From contig OZ020269.1 of NCBI GenBank assembly GCA_963971225.1, forward strand, positions 2,232,001 to 2,296,000: 64,000 nucleotides of DNA, given 5' to 3'. Of this stretch, positions 35,201 to 44,800 are shown in pieces; position 1 is the stretch's first letter; each line of letters starts with the position of its first letter. This stretch comes from Melieria omissa (Eukaryota; Arthropoda; Insecta; Diptera; Ulidiidae). A program made the translations under genes and the position numbers. The notes beneath the pieces were generated by a model. That model was not told where the DNA came from. It saw nothing but the letters and a program-made list of their open reading frames with translations, and ran no database searches.

Positions 35201-36335
35201 TTACTATAATAGGGGTATTCTCGATGACTTGCAAAATCCTTGCACATTGCAGAAGTTGCAGACATCGAGAATACCCCTAATATATATTAATTTACTATAA
35301 TAATGATATAATATGTATAATTTTTTTAATAACTGGCTTCAATCGGATGCTTCTATATATACAGGGCGTTTGGGCATCCTGTATAAATAAAAATCTAACT
35401 ATGTAACATTGTATAGTTTTCCTGTTTTACCCCCACCTCCGTCATCATCGAATCTTAGCAACAACAATCAGCAGCAAAAGAGACTACAACAGACGCAGGC
35501 CAAGGTTGATGAAGTGGTTGGCATTATGCGAGTGAACGTAGAGAAAGTGTTGGAGCGCGACCAAAAGTTGTCGGAGCTTGGTGAGCGAGCAGATGCACTG
35601 GAACAGGGCGCCTCTCAGTTTGAGCAGCAAGCAGGAAAGCTCAAGCGCAAGCAGTGGTGGGCTAATATGAAAATGATGATAATAATGGGCGTTATTGCCG
35701 TAATCCTTCTTATCATCATCATTGGTGAGTGTCGGTTCTTTTTCTAATACACTTGGTTTAACAGAATTAGCATAAGTGAAGAGCACCAAGGCTCTAGGGG
35801 CTTGCTAACAACAGCGAATTGAAAACTATTTTACTTGTCAGTAGCCACCGGATACACTTATGTACTATACAGACATACAGAACTACATAGTTGTTGCAAT
35901 AGCTAATTGATTGTTCCTGGTGGCGGTTATGTAGCTTTCCAGCTTTCTTTAATTTTGCAATCAGTTGAGCATATTCATGTTTTCTATTTGCAGTTATGGT
36001 ATTTAATTAGTAGCCCTATTCGAAATCTTATGCCTACCGCTAGGTTTTCGTTTGAGTGTGCGTAACACTTATAGCTCCACATAAAAATCGAAGTTGAAGA
36101 AATGCTAATTCAAAAACATTGGTACATTACATTAGGTAGGGTGGGGAAATGCGCAGAATCTTAACTATATTACAAAGTGTAAGTAATTTCAGTTTATATA
36201 GAGCTCTTGCTTGTGACTGTTTGCAGTTCTTAATTCGTTGACCACTCTATACTTGCAGTTTCGCTAATGCCGTCCAGTAGCGGAAGCAGCAGTAACAATG
36301 AGATCCATACAATAACAACCCAAACTCCAAAATAA
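29274..36335 (+). CDS. Syb: Synaptobrevin (VAMP, v-SNARE)
   Basis: Three coding exons are supported: 29274-29317, 35417-35724 and 36259-36335. They join in frame to 142 residues. Exon 1 gives [14 protein letters not shown]; exon 2 opens [11 protein letters not shown] and holds the whole SNARE motif, from [16 protein letters not shown] to [15 protein letters not shown], with the central arginine of the zero layer in KVLERDQKL and a C-terminal membrane anchor ([16 protein letters not shown]). Exon 3 gives a short Ser-rich tail ending TPK. Borders are GA|gtaaga, tatag|TT, ATTG|gtgagt and ttgcag|TT. As a vesicle SNARE it pairs with syntaxin and SNAP-25-type partners for membrane fusion. The sequence fits fly Syb better than n-Syb (QWWANMKM). 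Intron 1 (6.1 kb) is swollen by TEs. Confidence 0.93.
29903..29977 (+). repeat. 5'-truncated SINE with 13 bp target duplication
   Basis: Only the last 75 bases of the tRNA-derived SINE are present (gtggttgcgggaagctaggc, to gtgccaaccaa, then an ATT-rich tail). Exact ACAGGCAAGTCAA flanks it at 29890-29902 and 29978-29990. This shows retrotransposition by target-primed reverse transcription with early termination. Confidence 0.9.
30277..32640 (+). pseudogene. Tc1-like transposase remnants
   Basis: An N-terminal piece (30277-30474) reads like a degenerate helix-turn-helix region ([20 protein letters not shown]). The C-terminal piece (about 32200-32640) reads through frameshifts as [20 protein letters not shown], then [13 protein letters not shown], a stop, [16 protein letters not shown]: the end of a Tc1 transposase, where the catalytic Glu lies in LIEYI. 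Multiple frameshifts and stops make it non-functional. Confidence 0.75.
30955..31695 (+). pseudogene. Internally deleted LINE fragment
   Basis: The GC-richer block encodes, across frameshifts, a basic Arg/Lys/Glu-rich linker (EKYREERKK) and a stretch with FTKLLAGDD as found between endonuclease and RT domains. It then jumps to the C-terminal signature [21 protein letters not shown] of many non-LTR elements. The RT core is missing. Group assignment (RTE-like or similar) is uncertain. Confidence 0.65.
32837..33430. mobile_element. PIF/Harbinger-type MITE with TTA duplication
   Basis: Ends CAGCCCGATTCTG and the complement of CAGCCTGATTCTG are flanked by TTA on both sides (32834-32836, 33431-33433). 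The ends resemble CAGCCCTATTCC of the Harbinger elements at 54332-58209. The interior repeats ttgacaaa/tttgtcaag motifs and contains a tRNA-like block. Confidence 0.8.
33150..33229 (-). repeat. tRNA-like block inside the MITE (SINE head or captured tRNA relic)
   Basis: On minus: tagcccagcgggtacgcgct is A-box-like and gggatcgaatcctggc is a good B box. The acceptor-stem ends do not pair well, so it is not a working tRNA gene. It differs from the SINE family at 24940. Confidence 0.6.
34733..35140. mobile_element. Foldback MITE with TATAGTGAAC arrays (pogo/Tc1-type, TA flanks)
   Basis: The inverted ends CAGTCGTGCCTGGGTATAGT are flanked by TA. Each arm is nearly 200 bp, so almost the entire 408 bp forms a hairpin. 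The motif TATAGTGAAC recurs about every 18-22 bp near each end (four in the left arm), as expected of arrayed transposase sites. It lies in Syb intron 1. Confidence 0.85.
35211..35278. repeat. 68 bp hairpin MITE
   Basis: AGGGGTATTCTCGATG is mirrored exactly by CATCGAGAATACCCCT. It lies 140 bp upstream of Syb exon 2. Confidence 0.75.
35994..36010 (+). CDS. Syb: Possible alternative terminal exon of Syb
   Basis: After a good acceptor (ttttctatttgcag, ending 35993) the sequence in the phase left by exon 2 gives V-M-V-F-N and a stop, directly after the membrane anchor. This would be an isoform with a minimal luminal tail. Drosophila Syb is known to be alternatively spliced at the C-terminus, which makes it plausible, but no transcript evidence is available. 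Confidence 0.4.
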
Positions 36336-36776
36336 GTTCGTTGCACCACGGGTGCCTTTTGGTTTATTGTGCCGTCGTTGTCTTGCACACCTGAAGCACA
36401 AATAACATTTGTAAAACATTTCCAAGCACAAAAACCACCGATTACATCGACAAGGATTTTTAAAACTAAAAAATATGTGAAATGAAAATAATGCCTTTTA
36501 CTATTTACTGTTTGCGAGAAAATGAATTCCTCTTACATTTCGTAAGCAGCATATGTTATTGAGAGATGAGTTTTGCATCCCTAGCTGAAATTCTAATTGC
36601 ATCAAATTCAAAACATTTATCATTTGTGTACGTTAAATGTTAAAAATTTATATGCCTATATGTTAATGTTGATTTCTGCGTTTTTGAAGTATTTACAATT
36701 TACAAACATGAACTAACAATATATAATTAAACTATTTATATATAAATACATGTATATGTCTACTACAAACATCCAA

Positions 36777-36782
36777 AATAAA
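36777..36782 (+). terminator. AATAAA polyadenylation signal, probable Syb 3' end
   Basis: AATAAA lies 440 bases after the Syb stop, with no other coding exon between, and just before the convergent gene on the minus strand. Other AT-rich hexamers occur nearby, so the site is a guess. Confidence 0.4.
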
Positions 36783-37050
36783 ATAAGAACCATTGAAAAA
36801 ACACAGTTGCGTTATCGCTTGGAACAAATATGGTAAAATACATCTGAGGCAGTTTCCGGGGCTGTATCTGTATTAACGGCTATGGTAAAGGCCAAGGCTA
36901 AGGTCGCGACCGAGTTGAACTTTTTACTAACTACGCAACGCACATTTGGATCAACTGCAGTCAGCGCTCGAGGAGGAACAAGTGTAAGCTCGGACCGATT
37001 CTGTACGTTTCCATATGGCATCTTTTGTAGCTGCAACCATTTTTGAGAAA

Positions 37051-38051
37051 TTATGGGCCTTCGTAGGTTCTTACCTTTTCGAAAAATACAAGCCCTAATG
37101 AATACAGTGCTATGATATTGTAGTAATGCAGGACGCCAAAAAGCTTTGGTCCACATTTTTCCGATTCGAAGAATTGTGTCGAACCAATGCTTCTTCCAAT
37201 GTTTAGAATATGCTAGAGAACAGCAAAAAACATAAGTGAAGATTGGTTAGTTGTTGCTGTCGTATGCGCAAAAACGTCCTTACAATCGCCATGAAAAATA
37301 TGCCAGTTAGTGACAAGCTTATGTCCAAGTACTGACCCTCCGAGGTCACAGTCAACACTATTCCAAGGGACGAAAATATGAAAAACCGGACTGTCCACAC
37401 CGTGATAAAATGGGAGCTATGCAAGAATTCGTTCTGTAAAGATTTGCGGGTTAGGTTTGTATTTTACTGTCTGTGCTATCGCAGTTAGGAACTTGTGTGT
37501 GGACTGCGAAGTAGTAGCTGGTGCCGATGATCCCTGTGACCATAATCGCCGTGTACACCGTGTCGCTTACATTGGCTTCTACTATGGGATATATAATAGC
37601 GACAGTGCCAATCTGAGCCTGCAAGCCAATGTATTAAATGTAGTCAGAATGCACTGCTCTTCGTGCACTTACCATTGCGAAGGTGTATAGGTAAAACATT
37701 ACTCTTCTCGCTACAATCAGTTTATAGAAAAATATGAAGCCCAGCATGAGCATAAATGCAATGCATAAAGTTGCCAGGGTCAAGTGGTGGTATCGTCGCA
37801 GATAGTACTGCCAAGATGGGCTAAAAAGGAAGCATTTTGAATGGGGGAGGGATGAAGATAATTTGGATGCACCGCATTTACCTCTGTAGTATAAATGTCC
37901 ACTGAACCACTGCACATATACAAAAACATAACGAGATCTTGTGTAGGCTTTTGATGAATTCGATTTGTAACTTTTTCAGTTGCTCCAAAGATTCCTCATC
38001 CGTTGTTGTCGGCTGTATAATTATCTCAGCACTGTTTCTGGTACACAACAT
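37051..38051 (-). CDS. Lifeguard/TMBIM-family (Bax inhibitor-1-like) membrane protein
   Basis: Five exons join in frame to 251 residues: 38051-37882, 37820-37673, 37618-37493, 37433-37284 and 37212-37051. The protein has a short polar N-terminus (QPTTTDEESLEQLKK), then about six to seven hydrophobic helices, including ICAVVQWTFIL, LATLCIAFMLMLGFIFFY, VYTAIMVTGIIGTSYYF, VRFFIFSSLGIVLTV and a C-terminal HYYNIIALYSLGLVFF, which sits where family members have an A-L-x-L-Y-x-D-I block. The family modulates ER calcium and cell death. Conserved charged residues of the last helices look altered. One donor (CAA|GTTCCT, after 37493) is weak. Exons 3 and 4 have exactly the lengths (126 and 150) of those in the divergent neighbour. 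Confidence 0.75.
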
Positions 38052-39578
38052 GCTATCTTCGCAAGCGAAATATTCGTATGGCCTTAGTTTTGGCAGAAAA
38101 TAAGGGTGATGTGTTTATAAGGAGATATGTTTATTTGATTTATTCAAAGCTGACACAAAACATTAGTGAGTGGGCGCACTTTCACATGGGATACGTTGAA
38201 CTGTGTGAGCACAACTTCGAAATAAAGTGCAGTTGTTTCAAAATGTTTCAGAATCGCGCTGTCACGCCAATTTTGCATACGTGTTGGTGCATACAAAATA
38301 CATACATAAATACAGTTGTAACTTGGTTTTCGAAATATTCGAAAATCTCTTTACTAACCCAGCAAAGTATAACAGATGAACAGAAAAGGGAAATTGTTAT
38401 CTAAGACATACCGATGATCAAAATACAATTTCTTAATTTTCCCTAAAACGAAAACCCTCAACATTTATCATTATTTGTATTTAATAAGAATATTTTCCAG
38501 ACTACGAAAGACGGCAAATCCAAATGTTCGGAAACACATAGCAACCGTAATCTCGGCTAAGAGTGCATACCTTCAAACAATAATGCTTCGAATGTTTTCC
38601 GATTTTTTACTACATTGTTAATTGTTCGATCAGTAGGACGATTATACTACTCATAATCTTATTGTAAACGCCGATACACAGTTCGTACAGAATGATAACT
38701 TCTTTTCAAACATGCATGCATATTAACAGCTACTTATTTACAGAGTTGGCAATTTAGGAAACTCGAAAGAGATATATCCTTTATACGATTTATGCAGATG
38801 GAAGAACATGACAACATAAGGAGGCAAAGGAAGTTGCCACAATGATATGGGGTAAGGATAATGATATTCAAGTAAAAGTTTCTTTCTTTTGTCTTTTAAA
38901 ATATCGCATTTCAGGCTCATATTGATAGCAAAGGCGGTTTAACTGAATTAAGCCAAAACTAATGTAACTGAAGGATGATAGAGCCCATTAGAATAAAATG
39001 ATGATACAATTGATGATCTTCCACTTAGGCACTGTACCTCTGCCCGCACCGCCAAGAAAGCTGAAACCGAGTGAGTGAATTCTCTGAAGAATCGAGTTAT
39101 GTTATAAAAATATTGGAATTTTTTCAAAATTTTCGTGATTTAAATTTGCATACATTTTATATGTTATTGTTTTGGAACTGCCAAAAATGTCGTATGACAG
39201 GGTATAGATTTTCCAACAAGTGAAAAGTCGAAATGAGAAATAGTTTGAGAAGTGAAGTTGTCATCGCATTTTTCCGCATCCTACTCCTTGTTACAATTTG
39301 TTGCTTAGTGTGTTTGAACGTAAAATGGAACTTAAAAGGAAATGTAGATGTTCAATATTGCAGGATATACTGTAAATGTGTGTAGGTAGAATATTTTGTT
39401 CTTTATTGTTTTATACTTGCATGTTATACATTTATTTGTATGTACGCAAGTGTAAGTCGTCATCTGTTAAGTGTGACATTAGCATTTTTATTGTGATTAT
39501 TTTTTACTTTTAACGTTATTTCTAGTTTTACTTTTTAATTAAGAAAAATTGAATGCAATCAAAATTACTGTATATAAA
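38052..39578. promoter_or_regulatory. Shared 5' region between the divergent TMBIM-like genes
   Basis: About 1.5 kb separate the two start codons. A 108-residue plus-strand frame (38078-38404) has no recognisable domain and is probably chance. At 38998-39060 a possible upstream coding exon of the plus gene is visible (MMIQLMIFHLGTVPLPAPPR); its donor CCGA|gtgagt is strong and its phase fits an acceptor at 39587. No TATA or other element can be assigned with confidence. Confidence 0.4.
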
Positions 39579-41214
39579 ATGTCAGATGTCAGAGATGAAG
39601 TCAACAGACATTCACGCCTCTATCAATACCGGAGAGATCGACGCGATTTCGCTTGCAAAGTATATTCACTTGCGGCATTATTTGTAGCCGTTGCCATCTT
39701 ACAATGGTTCCTAATTTTGCTTATGTAAGTAAAGATCGCTTTTCACAAAGAACTGTTTTTCATAGAGAACTCTCCATACTGCAGATCGGATTTCAGTCAA
39801 GCAATCGAGAAACACTTTTATATATCCATCATTGGCCTGCTGCTAGCGTTGGTGACGGTGACTGCGTTCATATTCTTTGAAAATGTCCGTTTCATCTATC
39901 CTATAAATTGGTTCCTGACCATGGGTATTGTAAGTGTCATTGGCTTGTCTTTGCTTTCAATTATCGATGTACACTAAGATCGTACAATTTGAGTAAAAAG
40001 TGAAGAGGATGTGCTTTCCATTGCAAATAAGTGAACAGCTAGAATGCTCCTTGTGGTGTCGTATTACAAACTACCATTTACTGCGCCTCCTCCGGAAAAA
40101 CTTCATGTTTACAATTTCATAGGTTCCTTGTATCTCTAAGCGGACTGATGAGATTTCATGTGTTCCAATTTGCTTAATTTGATCATGGTTCTATCCTTGA
40201 CGTGCACAGATACTGAGTACGCATACATGGAGAACATCAGGCTGTGTCTCAACCACCATTTACTCGAATTGACCTTACAGTTTGCCGTGCCAGCATCTAT
40301 TGATATTCAACATTACTGAGAACTCTTGCTATTTCCTTCTGTACAACATGCTCAGATATAACTTGTCGTCCTTGACTGCAGATTGAAGGCATCACCTTTG
40401 GCCTGGCCCGCGCTGTTGCGGAAGCGGAAATGACATTCGTTGTAATGTGCCTTGTATGTGTTATAGCAGTGATGGTATTCTTTGTAACAATGGGCGTAAT
40501 AATGTCGGTGAGTAGTTGCTTATTGCTATATAGAAGATGTCTTGCGATGGTCATTTTTGTCTTTTAGCATGATCTCACACTGGACGTGGTCATTTTATTC
40601 GTTTGCTCGGTTGTATTCTTCATTGGCTCCGTGTTCTTTGTCATGATGCACATTTTGGCGGGAGTGTCGTACTCGCTGTTCATCTATTGCTCGTTCGTTA
40701 TACTAACGATCCTCTTGGTAAGTTGTTCTCCGACTTATATTAATATATTCACTGAGAGAACCTCACACATCGTTAATTCTTCTTCTTCTTATAGTTCATA
40801 ATGTACCACGGACAAACCATAAATGGAGGTCGCTATGCAGAAATGCGGCTGAACGACTACTTGTTGGCCGCATTGATTCTGTTTCATGATTTTGCGATCC
40901 TGTTCATTTTGTCGTTCTATTTGGTTTCGAGAATATCTGAGAAACTGGGCGGAGTAACGTTTAGTTTGTATTGGTAGGTGAAATAAGTTTATATGTTGGA
41001 TAATCACAAATGTCAATACTTTCTTTATGCGTGAAGTGAGCAGTGTAGCACAGCTTCCGAAAGTGGAGGTACCACTTCGGCTCCGACAGGTCCTTCGTCG
41101 GACCCAGTCCCAAGGACTACTTCAACTCAAAATGAAGTTACAACTGAATCTACACCTAAAGTAGAAGAAACCAGCAAATCCGGTCTGCCGATGACTACAC
41201 TGATTCTGTGGTAA
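39579..41214 (+). CDS. Lifeguard/TMBIM-family membrane protein, divergent paralogue
   Basis: Exons 39579-39724, 39785-39929, 40382-40507, 40568-40717 and 40795-40973 join in frame. The protein has a basic N-terminus (YQYRRDRRDFACK) and seven hydrophobic segments, among them FVAVAILQWFLILL, GLLLALVTVTAFIFF, VVMCLVCVIAVMVFFV and VVILFVCSVVFFIGSVFFV. The C-terminal family block INGGRYAEMRLNDYLLAALI then FHDFAILF matches Lifeguard proteins, in which a Gly-Gly-x-x-Tyr and an acidic helix form the calcium-leak region. A last exon (acceptor near 41037 or 41049, to stop at 41214) adds a Ser/Thr-rich tail; if the 40974 donor is skipped, translation ends at 40977. The start may instead lie in an upstream exon near 38998. 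Confidence 0.8.
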
Positions 41215-41817
41215 AAATTCAACTGAACTTTAGTTTCATATTTGGCACACCCTAATTGGTTCGACGAAGGCTTTTTTGCAAAGTTTTAACAGAAAAATGT
41301 AAAAGTTCTGTAAAATCGTATGTCAACGAATGTTTAGTTTTTTTTTGTTCAAAAGCCATTGAAAATGCTGATTGCTCCTGAAACTGGACACAATTGGCGA
41401 ACTGGAGTTGAAATCTTCTGTTGTGGCACAATGCAAGAGAAATTAAATAACTTAAGGAACATCTACAACACCAAAACATGTTTGCCATTTATTATCGATT
41501 TTTGATGTGGTTTAGAGTAGTTTGCATTTAAAAGCACGACATGGAATATATTTTCTATTTCATTTTCTAAAATCAATCAATTACGCTTGTAGCTTCACAT
41601 ATTGATTAAGTACATATTTGTATTTATGGTACACATTGGGATTATTGTTATTATTGCTAGCACAGCAGATGATGCACTCAGATGCTGTTGATAACTCTAC
41701 ATAAACATTAGTTAATAAATACTTAGTTTAGGGGTTCACAAGCAACTATAATAGTTAAAAAAGCAATATCAGAGAGCTCGCGGCTATTGGAATCAGTAGA
41801 GTTCTGAGAAGTATGTG
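41215..41817. other. Convergent 3' regions of the TMBIM-like gene and Hdc
   Basis: This holds both 3' UTRs. AATAAA on plus at about 41715 could serve the TMBIM-like gene; TTTATT on plus near 41475 (AATAAA on minus) could serve Hdc. No further gene was seen. Confidence 0.45.
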
Positions 41818-44800
41818 TCAATCTATATCTGATGATGGTGATTTTGATTGATTGAAGAATAAACAGTGGTCCGACTGTATCGATTCATGAATTCGCCATT
41901 TCAGATACTCATCAGAGAGAGACGTTTGTATGATGGAGTCAGTGTAGCCGCTGGCATTGGCCTGAGTTGTTTCGTTAGGGTTGGAAGTTTGTTCGGCCTG
42001 AAATGACGTGGATGCAGATGTGGGATCGCATATTTGAATGCTACTGGGCGAGAAAACCCGCGTTTGGATGCTATCGTTAAATACTGCGGCCGTGAGAAAC
42101 GGTGTACCTGTTTGCGAAGAATCTGCGCTGCACCTTCGGAAAACGGTATAATCCTTGTTGGCCGTTAAGTCTGGCGTGGTGATACAGGACGTCGGCGATA
42201 GGTCAGTAGGTGTGGGCAAATGTGCAATTGTGTTGTTGAAGAAGTTATCACATAGATCCAGGCTTGCTAAGGGCTCCAGATATCGTTTGCCGTGGTAGAC
42301 TCGTTGCATGGTGTTGGCTCTGGCCAACGCTTTGGAAAGATCATTAAAAATTGTTTGTGGTGGTTTGGGTGGAGGACTTAAACTGTTAACAAGAGTTGGG
42401 AAGACTTCATGGTCGGGTGTTCGTATTGTTTGTTGCGTTACTGACGTGCATAGGGTGTCCTGACCTAAGGTTATGTAGGGTTGAACTTGCGATGGCCTAG
42501 TAGTGCGAAAATCAATTTCGAAATGATTACTGAGAAATGTTTTTTTTGGAGTTTGTGTTGCGGAGTTCTTGCGACGTGATAACATCAAGAAGGAGTCCAT
42601 GGTCGCCGTCGTTGTAGACGTCTCTATAGACTCTAGTGAGTTTATTGCTGAGTTTTCACAATCTGGAAAATAAAGTCGTGTTCAAAGGAAGACCAGGTGA
42701 GTTCTTCAAGACCAGTAGAATTAAATATGTAGGTATGAACTTTTAAATTTGATTATAAAAAGAAAACAACCTTGCAAAAATTTAAAATACAGTACGTACT
42801 GTACTTTATTTTAAGTTCGCCATTCAGGCATAGTGATAATACTAGTATTTTTATTTCTTAAAATAAAAGTTATGATAATAATAATTATAAGTTGTACCCA
42901 TGTCACAGTATATCTTAAAATTATAGAAACATATTTTTAAAAACTCATTTACAATAAGTTTCTGTTCTTACTGATATTTTGTAGATACTTGAACAAAAAC
43001 ACATAAGTAATTGTTCCCGTTTTAAAAACTTTAGATATTTCTTAAACTTTTTACCAGAACTGCTTTAGTTGTTCTCCCTATAAATCCCTATGGATTAGGC
43101 AATATGCTTTGTATATTTGTATAAGAGACAACGCAAGTTACAAAGGAGGGTTGTTTATATATTTTAACTATTGGCCATTGGCCATGTTCATTTAGCTTTA
43201 GCAAGCTAATGCTAATTTGGATATAATGCTTGGAGTAAAAAAACGTATGGCTTAATATAATATCCTAATATTTGCATCCAGGAGAAATCGCTTGAGATTT
43301 GGCCATCTTTTCTGAAAACCAACTTTCGATTTGGCCTAACTTTTAAGGGCCATTGTAAATTGTACTAGCTGTGTATCGCATTTATAATTTTCTGGAGCTC
43401 TGAAAAAGACCGCCAATAGGAGCACATTATCAGCCTGGGGCGGATTCAGAAAAATACTTTGTGGGGGTTTCAAGAAGTAACTCTTTGGTATTCATAAATG
43501 TTAATGTATATATCTTTCATTTGTATATAGTTTTAAAGTCGATTGATTGACTAAGGCCTAGTTTCCCGCAACCACCCGTGTTGTGTGTGTGAATTTGTAC
43601 GCGGGTGGAAGGGACCTACAGTTTTTTGCCGGTTCCGAACGGCAGGTTGGGAGCTTTTTCATAAGCAATTTTCACTCTCAGAGATTTGCGATTTCCAGCT
43701 GAGAGGACAGCCACCGAAAGAGAAAACGAGTTTTCCCGTTATTTTTTTAGGTGTTATTACAGGCAGTATTTGAACCTGGGTCGCTGCCTTCGACTCGCGG
43801 TCCAACACACTAACCATAGTTTTAAAGTGGATCCTAATATTTCGGGGAGTTAACCCCCAAAGTCACCCCCTGAATCCGCCACTGTTAGCAGCATCCAAAC
43901 TTTGATGAAATTATCTGCAACTTTTACACCACCTGGTAAATAATTGTTGAAATCGTCAGAATTAGGCGCAACAAGCATCCTTGACAAACGCTGTGTTTTA
44001 CAGAAAGGAGTCTCCAATTGAACCACACACATATTATTCGTGGTATCCTTATAAAAAGTTATAAAATCTTGATCTTAAACGCCAAAAACCTAGATTGTAG
44101 AAGACCATGGTGCGGGAAAAGGTATGGAAAGGGCACGAAAAGTCGACACGGGAGTCAAAAACAATTTTCTTCTTGCCCATAAAATTAAGTTGAATAATGA
44201 ATGAAAAACCACATCACAAAAGAATTATTTGAACTAATTCGCTTCAGAATATGTTTAGGTTATGTTATTTAACCCTTTCGGGACTACTGAGATAATACGT
44301 CCCAGCAAATTTTTAATGCCCCTCAAAACAATTGTTCAAATCTTACGAGGCATGTGAAATATTTTTTTGAATTCGGTGTTACCGCATAAAAGGATGATTT
44401 CAGAATTTGCGAGCATCCGATAATTCATCAAAATAATTTTCTAACCCCAACTTTCATAGCATTGCAATATTTTTACTGAGAGTATTTTGAATTTCACAAT
44501 TAAACTCCGTCCCGAAACGCTTAAAAAATAGTCAAATAAATGCTACAAATTACACTAATGTATCTCTTTGTTAATGATATATTCATGTATTCAGGCCACT
44601 AAAAATGATTGTTCGAGCTTAATGACACTACGAATTGGCGACAACTCTACCTTTGTTGCATACCTTCCGCACTTTCTTCACTGTCTTCACATATTGGCAT
44701 TGGAGTTTTAGTTTTTTGCACTGGATTGACTTTGCTATTGGTATCTGAATTTATGTTAGTTGAGTTTGAGTCGAACGAAGTTTGTACAACAACATCCATA

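Larger units (their letters stand above)
42663..44663. other. Hdc intron with a hAT-type MITE and SINE
   Basis: The 2.0 kb intron between the last two Hdc exons has splice borders G|gtatgc and ttccag|AT. It holds the MITE at 43435-43884 with a nested SINE; the rest is AT-rich with no gene. Confidence 0.7.

Noticed and set aside
35409..35747. Intronless synaptobrevin starting at Met 35409
   Set aside because: A splice acceptor (gtatag) lies inside this frame after the supposed Met, and exon 1 with the expected N-terminus and matching phase exists at 29274-29317.
38078..38404. 108-residue plus-strand gene between the TMBIM-like genes
   Set aside because: No domain, no splice or start context, overlaps the 5' end of the minus gene region; likely chance.
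42185..42475. Independent gene from the long minus-strand frame at 41818-42600
   Set aside because: It is the last exon of Hdc: an acceptor at 42663 joins it in frame to the upstream exon and the sequence matches the Hdc tail.
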